From assembly GCA_910577585.1 (NCBI GenBank), contig CAJTNN010000002.1, forward strand, positions 45,765-109,764: a DNA stretch of 64,000 nt, given 5' to 3'. Positions 34,696-47,932 of the stretch are shown in pieces. The stretch comes from an uncultured Muribaculaceae bacterium. GTDB taxonomy: Bacteria; Bacteroidota; Bacteroidia; Bacteroidales; Muribaculaceae. The translations under genes and the position numbers were made by a program. Every line of letters starts with the position of its first letter. Position 1 is the stretch's first letter. Under the pieces are notes generated by a model, which was given only the letters and a program-made list of their open reading frames with translations, did not search any database and had not been told where the DNA came from.

Positions 34696-35421
34696 TTAAT
34701 CTTTGAGGAAATATGTGATTGACGACACCACGCGCACCTTCTTGATATAGGGTGTATACTGGTCGCGGTCCTCTATCGAAAACTGCCCCTGCGAGGCTGT
34801 CTTGATCTTTCCGAGCTCGCTCTCTGAATCTTCAGCAAACTTATTGGCTGCCTGACGCGCCGCTGCCGTGGCCTCGGCTATCATGTCGGGTTTTATCTTG
34901 TTGAGGTCGGTATATTCATACAGTGTCTGATAGTTGTAGTCGCCTGCCACGATGGCTATACCCTGCTGCATGAGCTGAGTCTGTCGCTGCATCAGAGCAT
35001 TGACCTCCTTCACCTTTGATGAAGTCACCACCACCACCGTGGTCACCTTATAGCGAAACGGCACCTGCGGACCGCCGTACGATTCTGCCTGCATGTCGGT
35101 CACAGCCGGAGCATTGATGGATATCTCCTGCTCGGTGATGCCGTTTTCTTTCAGGAACTTGCATATGGCCGTGTTGGTGGTCTCCACCTCCTTATAAAGC
35201 TCGGCCATGTCGTTGCCCACCATCTTGCTCACGATGGGCCACGTCACCTTGTTGGCCTCGACCTCGCGTTCGCAGAGTCCGCGCACAGCCACTACACGCT
35301 GATTCGAACTGATGCTCGTCAACCCGCCGCGTATGGCCAACCCGAGAAGCGTCAGCCCCACGGCAAGCACCACCGCGCATCCCAGGGCTATCCAGCCCCT
35401 CTTGCTTGAATTATTCGTCAT
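34696..35421 (-). CDS. SIMPL domain (DUF541) protein
   Basis: A 241-residue protein with an N-terminal membrane anchor (WIALGCAVVLAVGLTLLGLAI, about 10-30) and an extracytoplasmic SIMPL domain: VVAVRGLCEREVEANKVTWPIV, YKVTTVVVVTSSKVKEVNALM, and ATAAARQAANKFAEDSESELG. SIMPL proteins form oligomeric rings in some bacteria; function is poorly defined. It begins 88 bp after the acyl-CoA ligase gene on the same strand, and no separate promoter is seen, so the two may share a transcript. Confidence 0.88.
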   Translation of the reverse strand: MTNNSSKRGWIALGCAVVLAVGLTLLGLAIRGGLTSISSNQRVVAVRGLCEREVEANKVTWPIVSKMVGNDMAELYKEVETTNTAICKFLKENGITEQEISINAPAVTDMQAESYGGPQVPFRYKVTTVVVVTSSKVKEVNALMQRQTQLMQQGIAIVAGDYNYQTLYEYTDLNKIKPDMIAEATAAARQAANKFAEDSESELGKIKTASQGQFSIEDRDQYTPYIKKVRVVSSITYFLKD

Positions 35422-35509
35422 TTCTGTCTCAATTATGGTTAATATTATGGTTCAGTTATTATGTTCGGTATTGTTTAGATGCGTGATACATTGGTGCGGT
35501 ACCGGCTGA

Positions 35510-37255
35510 TCAACGCTGGTAGAGGAAGCGCTTGATTGACCGCTTCGGTGTCTTCTCAAATTCTTCCTGACGCAATTCCATGCGCTTCACCTTGCTGTAG
35601 GCAGGCATCTCTTTATTGAGGGCCGCAAGATTCTCGGCCATTATCGAGTCGAGCTGGGCGGCATCGATATGCTCCGATTCAAGGAGCTCGGCATCCGGAA
35701 CGACGAGGGCCACCAGGTCACCGTTGTCGTCAATCACCAGCGACTCGGCCACATACGGCTGATTATTGAGCACCTGCTCAATCTCTTCTGGATATATGTT
35801 CTGCCCCGACGGACCGAGTATCATAGTCTTCGACCGGCCGGATATGGTCAGGAAGCCATCGGCGTCGATTGTGCACATGTCGCCGGTGTTCATCCAGCCA
35901 TCACCCATCATCACCTCGCGGGTAGCCTCATCGTTGTTATAGTAGCCCTGCATCACATTCATGCCACGCACCCAGAGGTCGCCGGGCACATGGGCCGGGT
36001 CTTCAGAATTCACCTTCATCTCCATCCGCGTCACGATGCGTCCGCAGGTGCCTGACTTGGTCTCGGAGGCCGGCGCGTATGTCACGAGCGGACCACATTC
36101 CGTCATGCCATATCCCACCGTGATCGGGAATCCGATACGCTTCAGAAATTTACCCACCTCCTTGTTGAGCGCCGCACCACCGATGATAATCTGATGCACC
36201 TGGCCACCAAACACATTCAGCAGGCTCTCCTTGATGCGGCCATAGAGTTTATCGTCGAGAAACGGCACATGCATCATCACCTTCATCATCGGTTTGTCGA
36301 GCAACGGGAATACCTTGCTCTTCACTATCTTCTCGATTATCAGCGGCACAGTGATTATCAGCTTCGGACGCACCTCGGCAAAGGCCTGCATTATCACCTT
36401 AGGCGATGGCAGACGTGTCAGGAAGTGGCAGTTCATGCCGATGCAGAAGGGGTAAAGCATCTCTACCACCATGCCATAAAGATGCGCCAGCGGCAACATG
36501 TTGACCATCCCGTCGCCGGCATGCAGATAGTCAATATTGTCGATACAGAAGCGGATATTGCTCCATATCGAGCGGTAAGGGAGCATCACACCCTTCGACA
36601 TCCCTGTCGAGCCAGATGTGTAGTTAATGATGGCCAGCTCTTCAGGCGCATCGGGATGCACATCGAAATTCTCCTTCTCAAAGGCATAGGGATATTTTGT
36701 ACCGAAACGCTCATTGATGTTGTTGCGGCAATCGGTCAGCGCAGTCTTGCGCGACAACGGCATGCCGAACTCCGAAATATAGAGCGCTCCCACAAGCGAA
36801 GGCAGCTCATTCGGATCAAGCTGCTGCCATATGTGCTCATCCACAAAGAGTAGCTTGGCACCGCTGTGATTCACAAGATGATGCACCACCTCGGGCTTGA
36901 ACTCATGCAGAATCGGCACAGCCACCACCCCCGATGTAAGACACGCCAGAAAAGTCACCGCCCAGTTCGACGAGTTCTTGCCGCATATCGCCACCTTGTC
37001 GCCCGGCACCACACCGGCCGCCTCAAAAAGCAGACGTATCTTCTCAATCTCCTGCGCCACATCACGATAGCGGTAGTTCTGCCCACCCATATCCGAAAAG
37101 GCCATAAGATCCCAGCTCTGACGCACACGCTCGCGGATGATAGCATTGAGCGACTCATAATTCTCCACCGGCTGATGTGCCGAATGACTGCCGCCCCCCG
37201 AAGCGGCTTTGCCACCCTCGGAATTCCTGTTTATAGTAGTCTCTGATTTTGCCAT
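35510..37255 (-). CDS. AMP-binding long-chain acyl-CoA ligase-like protein
   Basis: Starts best at the ATG at 37255 (581 aa; MAKSETTINRN); a longer frame from 37318 crosses 14-bp repeats. ANL-superfamily motifs: A3 INYTSGSTGMSKGVMLPY, the A5-like GYGMTECGP, and WMNTGDMCTIDADGFLTISGRSKTMILGPSGQNIYPEEIE (A7-A9). The typical final lysine region (FEKTPKRSIKRFLY) is present. It should activate fatty acids to acyl-adenylate and acyl-CoA at the membrane. Promoter at 37416-37446. Confidence 0.9.
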   Translation of the reverse strand: MAKSETTINRNSEGGKAASGGGSHSAHQPVENYESLNAIIRERVRQSWDLMAFSDMGGQNYRYRDVAQEIEKIRLLFEAAGVVPGDKVAICGKNSSNWAVTFLACLTSGVVAVPILHEFKPEVVHHLVNHSGAKLLFVDEHIWQQLDPNELPSLVGALYISEFGMPLSRKTALTDCRNNINERFGTKYPYAFEKENFDVHPDAPEELAIINYTSGSTGMSKGVMLPYRSIWSNIRFCIDNIDYLHAGDGMVNMLPLAHLYGMVVEMLYPFCIGMNCHFLTRLPSPKVIMQAFAEVRPKLIITVPLIIEKIVKSKVFPLLDKPMMKVMMHVPFLDDKLYGRIKESLLNVFGGQVHQIIIGGAALNKEVGKFLKRIGFPITVGYGMTECGPLVTYAPASETKSGTCGRIVTRMEMKVNSEDPAHVPGDLWVRGMNVMQGYYNNDEATREVMMGDGWMNTGDMCTIDADGFLTISGRSKTMILGPSGQNIYPEEIEQVLNNQPYVAESLVIDDNGDLVALVVPDAELLESEHIDAAQLDSIMAENLAALNKEMPAYSKVKRMELRQEEFEKTPKRSIKRFLYQR

Positions 37256-37272
37256 ATGATTTTTACCTATAT

Positions 37273-37313
37273 AAGTCAGCGCCTTTAAGTCAGCGCCTTT
37301 AAGCCAGCGCTCC
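37273..37313. repeat. 14-bp tandem repeat, three copies, in the leader of the acyl-CoA ligase
   Basis: AAGTCAGCGCCTTT at 37273-37286 and 37287-37300 is exact; a third, diverged copy (AAGCCAGCGCTCC) runs 37301-37313. It lies in the 5' untranslated region of the leftward acyl-CoA ligase transcript. Confidence 0.75.
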
Positions 37314-37415
37314 AACAATGCAGCCGACTGATCGAAGTCGTATTTACCTGTATTTTAACGTTCAGAAGCCCCGGCCGGTTCATAACCCGGCCCCGCTCCC
37401 GAAGCCACGAAATTA

Positions 37416-37446
37416 CAAAAATAGCGATTTCTCCCCACACTACAAA
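37416..37446 (-). promoter_or_regulatory. Promoter for the acyl-CoA ligase gene
   Basis: Minus strand: -33 TTTG (plus CAAA 37443-37446), 19 bp, -7 TATTTTTG (plus 37416-37423). The leader is about 155 nt and includes the 14-bp repeats. The rest of 37447-37600 is C-rich with no gene. Confidence 0.7.
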
Positions 37447-37603
37447 ATCCCCTCACCCCCACCCCTCCGAAAAAGCCCCCGGAAATCCCCCGCAGTAGCA
37501 AATCTCCATCCCCGGGCCTCCCCACCCATATCGAAGCATACTCACTCCCCACTACATTTTTGCGAAGTTGCCGCTACTTTTCTGCTCAACTTCTACGCCT
37601 CTC

Positions 37604-37634
37604 TTTGCCATTTGCGGATTTTTTTATAATTTTG
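37604..37634 (+). promoter_or_regulatory. Promoter for the helicase remnant and toxin module
   Basis: -33 TTTG (37604-37607), 19 bp, -7 TAATTTTG (37627-37634). AAGTCGTTTAA (37640-37650) falls at the expected transcription start. Confidence 0.75.
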
Positions 37635-37665
37635 TTAAGAAGTCGTTTAACCCAAATGAACCGAA

Positions 37666-37857
37666 GTGCAACTCATCGACAACATAAATCTGACCCTGCG
37701 CGATGATTTGATGTCCACCATCAAATCAAGTAGCCGCGTGTCGATAGCAGCAGCAAGTTTCTCGATTTATGCCTTTCAGGAGCTCAAAGAGCAACTGAAT
37801 GATTTCGAGCAAATCTTCCGCCATTATTCACCCGACACTATCCGTCGCATACTCTAA
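37666..37857 (+). pseudogene. Truncated 5' fragment of a helicase-like gene
   Basis: A 63-codon frame with a GTG start (37666). Its first ~45 residues (LIDNINLTLRDDLMSTIKSSSRVSIAAASFSIYAFQELKEQL) look like the N-terminus of large PLD/SNF2-type helicases found in Bacteroidota and Firmicutes accessory regions. The sequence then diverges and stops after FEQIFRHYSPDTIRRIL. I interpret it as a remnant fused to other sequence; a genuine small protein is possible. It sits directly behind a good promoter and 11 bp before the small antitoxin-like gene, so it may still provide transcription for the module. Confidence 0.55.
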
Positions 37858-37868
37858 TCCTTTACGCT

Positions 37869-38069
37869 ATGACACAGACAGAATTTCATTCTTACCGCTT
37901 TGACTCCAACTCAGAACCAAGTGACGAACAGTTAGGTCAGCTGATGGAAAACGCGGCTGAAAAGGTTAGAGAGACTAACCGCGAGTCGGACGAGAAGTTC
38001 TTCGCTGAACTCCGTCGGGCAAGTGAGGAAGCCAAGAAGCGCAGCACAACCCAATCCGATATGCTATGA
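37869..38069 (+). CDS. Putative antitoxin of the zeta-like module
   Basis: A 66-residue, strongly charged and probably helical protein (DSNSEPSDEQLGQLMENAAEKVRE, ELRRASEEAKKR). Its stop codon overlaps the start of the zeta-like toxin gene (ATGA at 38066-38069), the arrangement of translationally coupled toxin-antitoxin pairs. Size and position fit an antitoxin; no homology is claimed. Confidence 0.7.
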   Translation: MTQTEFHSYRFDSNSEPSDEQLGQLMENAAEKVRETNRESDEKFFAELRRASEEAKKRSTTQSDML

Positions 38070-38668
38070 GAAAAGAGGGACATGCACCGCTGCTGATAGT
38101 CATAGCCGGACCGAATGGGTCTGGTAAGACTACTATCACTTCCGAAGTGCTCGAAAGTGATTGGCTCGAAGACGCTGTTTATATCAATCCCGACATTGTG
38201 GCTCAGGAGAAGTTCGGTAACTGGAACTCACCCGAAGCCGTGCGCGATGCGGCGCTTTACTGCGAGAAGTGGCGCAATCAATGTCTCGCCAACGGGAAAA
38301 GTCTTATCTTCGAGACTGTCATGTCGGCACCCGACAAGTTAGACTTTATCCGTCGTGCCAAGAAAGCCGGCTATTTCGTGAGAATTTTCTTCATATCCAC
38401 CGCGAATCCTACAATCAATGCCGCGCGTATCGCCCGGCGAGTGATGAAAGGAGGACACGATGTGCCTATCCCAAAGATTATTTCGCGCTACATAAAGTCT
38501 ATTGCCAACTGCGCTGAAATCGCGCCCGTCGTTGACAGACTTTATGTGTATGACAATTCTCTCGATGATAAAAAAGCTATGCCTTTGTTCCGTCTCCGCA
38601 ACGGAGCCATAGGCAAGCAGTATGTTGAAGCCGTGCCTGAATGGGCACAAAACATTCTACCCAAGTAA
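38066..38668 (+). CDS. Zeta-toxin-like AAA/P-loop kinase
   Basis: A 200-residue P-loop protein. Walker A is GPNGSGKTT (15-23); FETVMSAPDKLDFIRRAKKAGYFVRIFFIST and ARRVMKGGHDVPIPKIISRYIKS carry the conserved substrate and lid residues of the small zeta-like family. Zeta toxins phosphorylate UDP-activated sugars and block wall synthesis; chromosomal relatives of this short type may have other substrates. It is coupled with a 66-residue upstream gene (4-bp overlap). It lies next to the 3' end of rpoC, on the opposite strand. Confidence 0.85.
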   Translation: MRKEGHAPLLIVIAGPNGSGKTTITSEVLESDWLEDAVYINPDIVAQEKFGNWNSPEAVRDAALYCEKWRNQCLANGKSLIFETVMSAPDKLDFIRRAKKAGYFVRIFFISTANPTINAARIARRVMKGGHDVPIPKIISRYIKSIANCAEIAPVVDRLYVYDNSLDDKKAMPLFRLRNGAIGKQYVEAVPEWAQNILPK

Positions 38669-38779
38669 TAAAGTTCAAGTTTAAATAAGGGCCTAAAAGC
38701 TATTATTCTTACCAACGTCATTGCCTGCTTGGCGGGTGATATAGATGGTGTTTAGATTTTTTACTAAAAACATAAAATG

Positions 38780-38823
38780 AAATCAGGAGATAGGCGCGTC
38801 GGGCGCTTATCTCCTGATTTCGG
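38780..38823 (-). terminator. Terminator of the rpoBC transcript
   Basis: 18-nt arms AAATCAGGAGATAGGCGC (38780-38797) / GCGCTTATCTCCTGATTT (38803-38820), one G-U pair. On the minus strand the stem is followed by TTTCATTTTATG. Located about 20 bp past the rpoC stop. Confidence 0.85.
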
Positions 38824-38843
38824 TTTATGGGATGGGGTTATGT

Positions 38844-43157
<4,314 letters not shown>

Positions 43158-43194
43158 TTTTCAATGATGTTTTGAAGTGGGTGGGTGTTTATGA

Positions 43195-46100
43195 TTAGTC
43201 GAGGGTGATGCTCAGGCCAAGACCACGCAGCTCGTGGAGCAGCACATTGAGCGACTCCGGAATACCCGGTGTGGGCATAGCATCGCCTTTGACGATAGCC
43301 TCGTAGGCCTTCGAACGTCCGGTGACATCGTCAGACTTGATGGTCAGGATCTCCTGCAGGATATGGCTGGCGCCGAATGCCTCGAGCGCCCACACCTCCA
43401 TCTCACCGAAACGCTGGCCACCGAACTGGGCTTTACCGCCGAGAGGCTGCTGGGTGATGAGTGAGTAGGGGCCGATCGAGCGGGCGTGCATCTTATCCTC
43501 TACCATGTGGCCGAGTTTAAGCATGTAGATGACGCCTACGGTGGCGGGCTGGTCGAAACGGTCGCCGGTGCCGCCGTCATAGAGGTAGGTCTTGCCATAG
43601 CGCGGCAGACCGGCCTTGTCGGTCCATTCATTCAGGTCGTCGAGTGTGGCACCGTCGAAAATCGGAGTGGCGAACTTCTCGCCCAGCTCGCGGCCGGCCC
43701 ATCCGAGCACAGTCTCGAAGATCTGTCCGAGGTTCATTCGCGAAGGCACACCCAGCGGGTTCAGCACGATATCGACCGGAGTACCATCCTCAAGGAAGGG
43801 CATATCCTCCTGTCGCACCACGCGCGACACGATACCCTTGTTGCCGTGACGTCCGGCCATCTTGTCGCCGACACCGATCTTACGCTTCTTGGCGATATAG
43901 ACCTTGGCCATCTGCATGATGCCCGAGGGGAGCTCGTCGCCGATGGTGATGTCAAACTTCTTGCGGCGCAGCTCGCAGTCAATCTCTTTCGACTTGCGCA
44001 GATAATTGGTGATCAGACGCGAGATCATGCCGTTGATGCGTGCATCGGCTGTCCAGCCCGAGAGGTTGACGGTCTCGTAGTCGATTGTGCCGAATGCCAC
44101 ATCGTCAAACTTCATGCCCTTCGGCACGATGTCGGCTCCGATGAAGTCTTTCACACCCTCTGACTCCATACCCTTCAGCAGAGTCTGGAGCTTGTCGATG
44201 AGGATGCCCTGCAGGTCGGCCTGCTTCTCTTCGTACTCTTCGTCGAGCATCGGGAGCTGGGCGTTGGCGCTCTTCTTGCTGGTCTTCTTCTTCATCGCAC
44301 GCGAGAAGAGGTTGGTGCCGATCACCACACCCTTCAGTGAGGGTGAGGCCTTGAGAGAGGCATCCTTCACATCGCCGGCCTTGTCGCCGAAGATGGCGCG
44401 CAGCAGCTTCTCCTCAGGAGTCGGGTCGCTCTCACCCTTAGGTGTGATCTTACCGATCATGATGTCGCCGGGCACAACATGCGCACCCACGCGGATTATG
44501 CCGCGGTCGTCGAGGTCCTTGGTGGCATCCTCGCTGACATTGGGGATGTCGGAAGTGAGTTCCTCCATGCCGCGCTTTGTCTCGCGCACTTCGAGAGTGT
44601 ACTCATCGACATGCACTGAGGTGAGGATATCCTCCTTCACCATGCGCTCGTTGAGCACGATGGCATCCTCATAGTTGTAACCCTTCCAGGGCATGAAGGC
44701 CACCTTAAGGTTGCGGCCCAGAGCGAGCTCACCCTTCTCGGTAGAGTAACCCTCGGTGAGGATATCACCCTTCTCGACACGCTGGCCTACATTGCAGATC
44801 GGACGCAGGTCGATTGTGGTGCCCTGGTTGGTGCGGCGGAATTTAGGTATCTTGTATTCCTTGACTGCTGACTCGAAGCTTACGAACTCGTCGTCTTCAG
44901 TACGGTCATAACGGATGCGGATTACGGTGGCGTCGACAAACTCGATCACACCGGCACCCTCGGCCATAATCTGGGTGCGGCTGTCGCGGATGAGCTGACC
45001 CTCGATGCCTGTGCCCACGATCGGAGCCTCGCTGCGCAGCAACGGCACAGCCTGACGCATCATGTTAGATCCCATCAGCGCGCGGTTAGCGTCGTCGTGC
45101 TCAAGGAAGGGAATCAGTGATGCGGCGATCGATGCGATCTGAATCGGAGCCACATCCATGAGCTGCACCTGATCGGGTGCCACAATCGGGAAGTCGGCAT
45201 CCTGACGGGCTTTCACCTTAGAGTTGATGAATGTGCCGTCGTCGTTGAGCGGCGCATTGCCCTGGGCAATCATCTTGCCCTCCTCGATCTCAGCGGTGAG
45301 ATAGGTCACCTCGTCGTTGTTGAGGTTTACCTTGCCGTCGGTGACGGTGCGGTAGGGAGTCTCGATAAATCCGAGTGAATTGATCTTTGCATATACGCAG
45401 AGCGAAGAGATCAGACCGATGTTCGGTCCCTCAGGAGTCTCGATCGGGCAAAGGCGGCCGTAGTGGGTATAGTGCACGTCGCGCACCTCGAAGCCGGCAC
45501 GCTCACGCGACAGACCGCCGGGGCCAAGGGCCGACATACGGCGCTTGTGGGTGATCTCGGCCAGAGGGTTGGTCTGGTCCATGAACTGCGAGAGGGCGTT
45601 GGTGCCGAAGAATGTGTTGATCACCGACGAGATAGTCTTAGCATTGATCAGATCGATCGGAGTGAAGACCTCGTTGTCGCGCACATTCATACGCTCGCGG
45701 ATAGTACGCGACATGCGGCTCAGGCCCACACCAAACTGGTTGTAGAGCTGCTCGCCGACAGTGCGCACGCGGCGGTTGCTGAGGTGGTCGATATCGTCGA
45801 CCGCGCTCTTCGAGTTGATGAGCTCGATGAGATACTTGATGATAGAGATGATATCCTCACGGGTAAGCACCTTCACATCCATCGGTGTGTCAAGCTCGAG
45901 CTTCTTGTTGATACGGTAGCGACCCACTTCGCCGAGGTCATAACGCTTGTCGGAGAAGAAGAGGTTCTGGATCACCTCACGCGCCGACTGTTCGTCGGGA
46001 GCCTCGGCATTGCGCAGCTGACGATAGATGTGCAGCACAGCGTCGCGCTCATTGTCGGTCGGGTCCTTGCGGAGTGTATTGTAGATGATGCTTGAATCTG

Positions 46101-47010
46101 TGGCCGAGGCATTGGCGCTTTCGAGCATGATTGTCTTCACGCCGCTGGCCAGGATAGCATCGATAGTGTCTTCTGTGATTTCAGAGCCGCGCTCAAGCAC
46201 GATGTCTGTACGCACGATTGACTCCACCTCACCGGTGTCTGCATCCACAAGGTCTTCATGCCATGTGTGGCTGATACGTCCGGCCACTTTGCGGCCGATG
46301 GCCTCCTGAAGGTTCTTCTTAGTGGCGGGAATCTCCTCGGCGAGATTGAACACCTGCAGGATATCCTTATCCGACTCCAGACCGATCGCACGCAGAAGAG
46401 TCGACACGGGCAACTTCTTCTTACGGTCGATGTAGGCATACATCACATTGTTGATGTCGGTGGCAAACTCGATCCAGCTGCCGCGGAAGGGGATGATACG
46501 TGCAGAATAGAGCTTGGTGCCATTGGCATGTACGCTCTGACCGAAAAACACACCCGGCGAACGGTGCAGCTGCGACACCACGACACGCTCGGCGCCGTTG
46601 ATGACGAACGTACCCTGCTCCGTCATGTAGGGAATCGCACCCAGATATACATCCTGGATAGTGGTGTCGAAGTCCTCATGGTCGGGGTCAGTGCAGTAGA
46701 GTTTCAGCTTGGCCTTCAGAGGCACACTGTAAGTCTGGCCTCTCTCAAGACACTCCTCGATGGAATAACGCGGAGGATCGATGTAGTAGTCCAGAAACTC
46801 CAGCACAAAGTTATTGCGCGTGTCGGCGATCGGGAAGTTCTCCGCAAACACTTTGTAGAGACCCTCGTTCTTGCGGTTCTCGGGGGGTGTGTCGAGCTGC
46901 AGGAAGTCACGGAACGACTTCAGCTGCACATCCAGGAAATCCGGGAAAGGGAGCGGATTCTTGACCGACGCGAAGTTGACGCGCGGTTTTTCGGTTAAAT
47001 TTACAGACAT
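43195..47010 (-). CDS. rpoB: RNA polymerase beta subunit
   Basis: A 1271-residue subunit. The rifampicin-binding region (LSQFMDQTNPLAEITHKRRM, then SALGPGGLSRERAGF) has the usual Asp, His and Ser residues of a susceptible enzyme. Other conserved blocks are YGRLCPIETPEGPNIGLI, GYNYEDAIVLNERMV and the C-terminal GGKAQFGGQRFGEMEVWALEA. It follows a 512-bp leader behind rplL that carries a terminator hairpin and repeat elements, so its expression may be partly uncoupled from rplJL. Confidence 0.99.
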   Translation of the reverse strand: MSVNLTEKPRVNFASVKNPLPFPDFLDVQLKSFRDFLQLDTPPENRKNEGLYKVFAENFPIADTRNNFVLEFLDYYIDPPRYSIEECLERGQTYSVPLKAKLKLYCTDPDHEDFDTTIQDVYLGAIPYMTEQGTFVINGAERVVVSQLHRSPGVFFGQSVHANGTKLYSARIIPFRGSWIEFATDINNVMYAYIDRKKKLPVSTLLRAIGLESDKDILQVFNLAEEIPATKKNLQEAIGRKVAGRISHTWHEDLVDADTGEVESIVRTDIVLERGSEITEDTIDAILASGVKTIMLESANASATDSSIIYNTLRKDPTDNERDAVLHIYRQLRNAEAPDEQSAREVIQNLFFSDKRYDLGEVGRYRINKKLELDTPMDVKVLTREDIISIIKYLIELINSKSAVDDIDHLSNRRVRTVGEQLYNQFGVGLSRMSRTIRERMNVRDNEVFTPIDLINAKTISSVINTFFGTNALSQFMDQTNPLAEITHKRRMSALGPGGLSRERAGFEVRDVHYTHYGRLCPIETPEGPNIGLISSLCVYAKINSLGFIETPYRTVTDGKVNLNNDEVTYLTAEIEEGKMIAQGNAPLNDDGTFINSKVKARQDADFPIVAPDQVQLMDVAPIQIASIAASLIPFLEHDDANRALMGSNMMRQAVPLLRSEAPIVGTGIEGQLIRDSRTQIMAEGAGVIEFVDATVIRIRYDRTEDDEFVSFESAVKEYKIPKFRRTNQGTTIDLRPICNVGQRVEKGDILTEGYSTEKGELALGRNLKVAFMPWKGYNYEDAIVLNERMVKEDILTSVHVDEYTLEVRETKRGMEELTSDIPNVSEDATKDLDDRGIIRVGAHVVPGDIMIGKITPKGESDPTPEEKLLRAIFGDKAGDVKDASLKASPSLKGVVIGTNLFSRAMKKKTSKKSANAQLPMLDEEYEEKQADLQGILIDKLQTLLKGMESEGVKDFIGADIVPKGMKFDDVAFGTIDYETVNLSGWTADARINGMISRLITNYLRKSKEIDCELRRKKFDITIGDELPSGIMQMAKVYIAKKRKIGVGDKMAGRHGNKGIVSRVVRQEDMPFLEDGTPVDIVLNPLGVPSRMNLGQIFETVLGWAGRELGEKFATPIFDGATLDDLNEWTDKAGLPRYGKTYLYDGGTGDRFDQPATVGVIYMLKLGHMVEDKMHARSIGPYSLITQQPLGGKAQFGGQRFGEMEVWALEAFGASHILQEILTIKSDDVTGRSKAYEAIVKGDAMPTPGIPESLNVLLHELRGLGLSITLD

Positions 47011-47460
47011 TTGCTTAGAAATTACGTAAATATTCTATATTCTGATTATTGCCACTCGACTATATCACACTGTGGTTCATCATTCCGTCTGAGCTGACAA
47101 AACCAGTCTGTTTCAAAACAACTGTGAAGAATATCCATCCGCCGGCAATCGCCCGCGATGAAGCTGACGTGAAGGTGCCGAATCGGATAGCATTTGAGAA
47201 GAGAAATACTGACAATATTCAAGCCCGTTTCAGTTATCAAAAGCAAACATATCTTAATGATTCCGAAGCGGGCGCGATAAGCAACGATGAATATCCAGTA
47301 GTGGGGGGTTATATAATATGATGAGAGAGAGAAGTCGATGATTCTCAGATATCAGATTTTATCTGACATTGATGCCGGAGGAGTGAACCTCGAGAATCAG
47401 GCCTCAAAGGGTATCTGACCATAGACAGAAACGACAGCAAAGGGTCAGATACGATAAAAA
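47011..47460 (-). promoter_or_regulatory. rplL-rpoB leader with TCAGATA/TATCTGA elements
   Basis: Non-coding transcript leader. TCAGATA occurs at 47345-47351 and within 47443-47452; TATCTGA at 47360-47366 and within 47411-47420. The outer pair GTATCTGACC (47411-47420) / GGTCAGATAC (47443-47452) is perfect over 10 bp, and 47345-47351 pairs with 47360-47366 over 7 bp. The four elements could also pair in other combinations. A 7-of-8 style weak -7 candidate TATGTTTG (plus 47244-47251) has no -33 partner. An attenuation or RNA-processing role is inference. A 90-codon open frame on the other strand (47049-47321) does not look coding. Confidence 0.55.
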
Positions 47461-47501
47461 AGGTTAAGAACCCCACTCCGAATTGAGTGGGGTCTTAACC
47501 T
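47461..47501 (-). terminator. Terminator/attenuator between rplL and rpoB
   Basis: Arms AGGTTAAGAACCCCACTC (47461-47478) / GAGTGGGGTCTTAACCT (47485-47501), with one unpaired base and a 6-nt loop. On the minus strand it is followed by TTTTTT. It begins 21 nt past the rplL stop. Confidence 0.88.
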
Positions 47502-47522
47502 ATGATTCGGTATCAGGCGATC

Positions 47523-47897
47523 TTATTTGAGCTCAACCTCGGCACCTGCCTCCTCGAGCTGCTTCTTAAGACCCTCAGCCTCAGCCTTGGGAAGACCCTC
47601 TTTGAGGTTGCTGGGAGCGTTGTCCACGAGCTCCTTAGCCTCCTTAAGGCCAAGACCAGTGAGCTCCTTCACGAGCTTCACAACTGCGAGCTTGCTTGCG
47701 CCAGCTGCCTTGAGGACTACGTCGAAGTTAGTTTTCTCCTCAGCAGCGGCAGCGCCAGCTGCGGGACCAGCAGCTACTGCTACGGCTGCTGCGGCGGGTT
47801 CGATGCCATACTCATCCTTGAGGATCTGAGCGAGTTCGTTTACTTCCTTAACGGTGAGGTTAACAAGCTGTTCTGCAAATGCTTTCAAATCTGCCAT
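47523..47897 (-). CDS. rplL: Ribosomal protein bL12 (L7/L12)
   Basis: 124 residues. N-terminal dimerisation domain (LKAFAEQLVNLTVKEVNELAQILKDEYG), Ala-rich hinge (EPAAAAVAVAAGPAAGAAAA) and C-terminal factor-binding domain (TNFDVVLKAAGASKLAVVKLVKELTGLGLKEAKELV). It forms the ribosomal stalk with L10 and recruits translation GTPases. Located 35 bp after rplJ; a terminator hairpin follows. Confidence 0.99.
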   Translation of the reverse strand: MADLKAFAEQLVNLTVKEVNELAQILKDEYGIEPAAAAVAVAAGPAAGAAAAEEKTNFDVVLKAAGASKLAVVKLVKELTGLGLKEAKELVDNAPSNLKEGLPKAEAEGLKKQLEEAGAEVELK

Positions 47898-47932
47898 TTC
47901 TGTATATGTTTTTTTGTTTTTTTAAATGTTGA

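Noticed and set aside
43195..47010. Rifampicin-resistance substitutions in RpoB
   Set aside because: The Asp, His and Ser positions of the drug pocket match the susceptible form.
47049..47321. 90-codon plus-strand frame between rpoB and rplL
   Set aside because: Lies in the rpoB leader, no promoter or family match, low protein-likeness.
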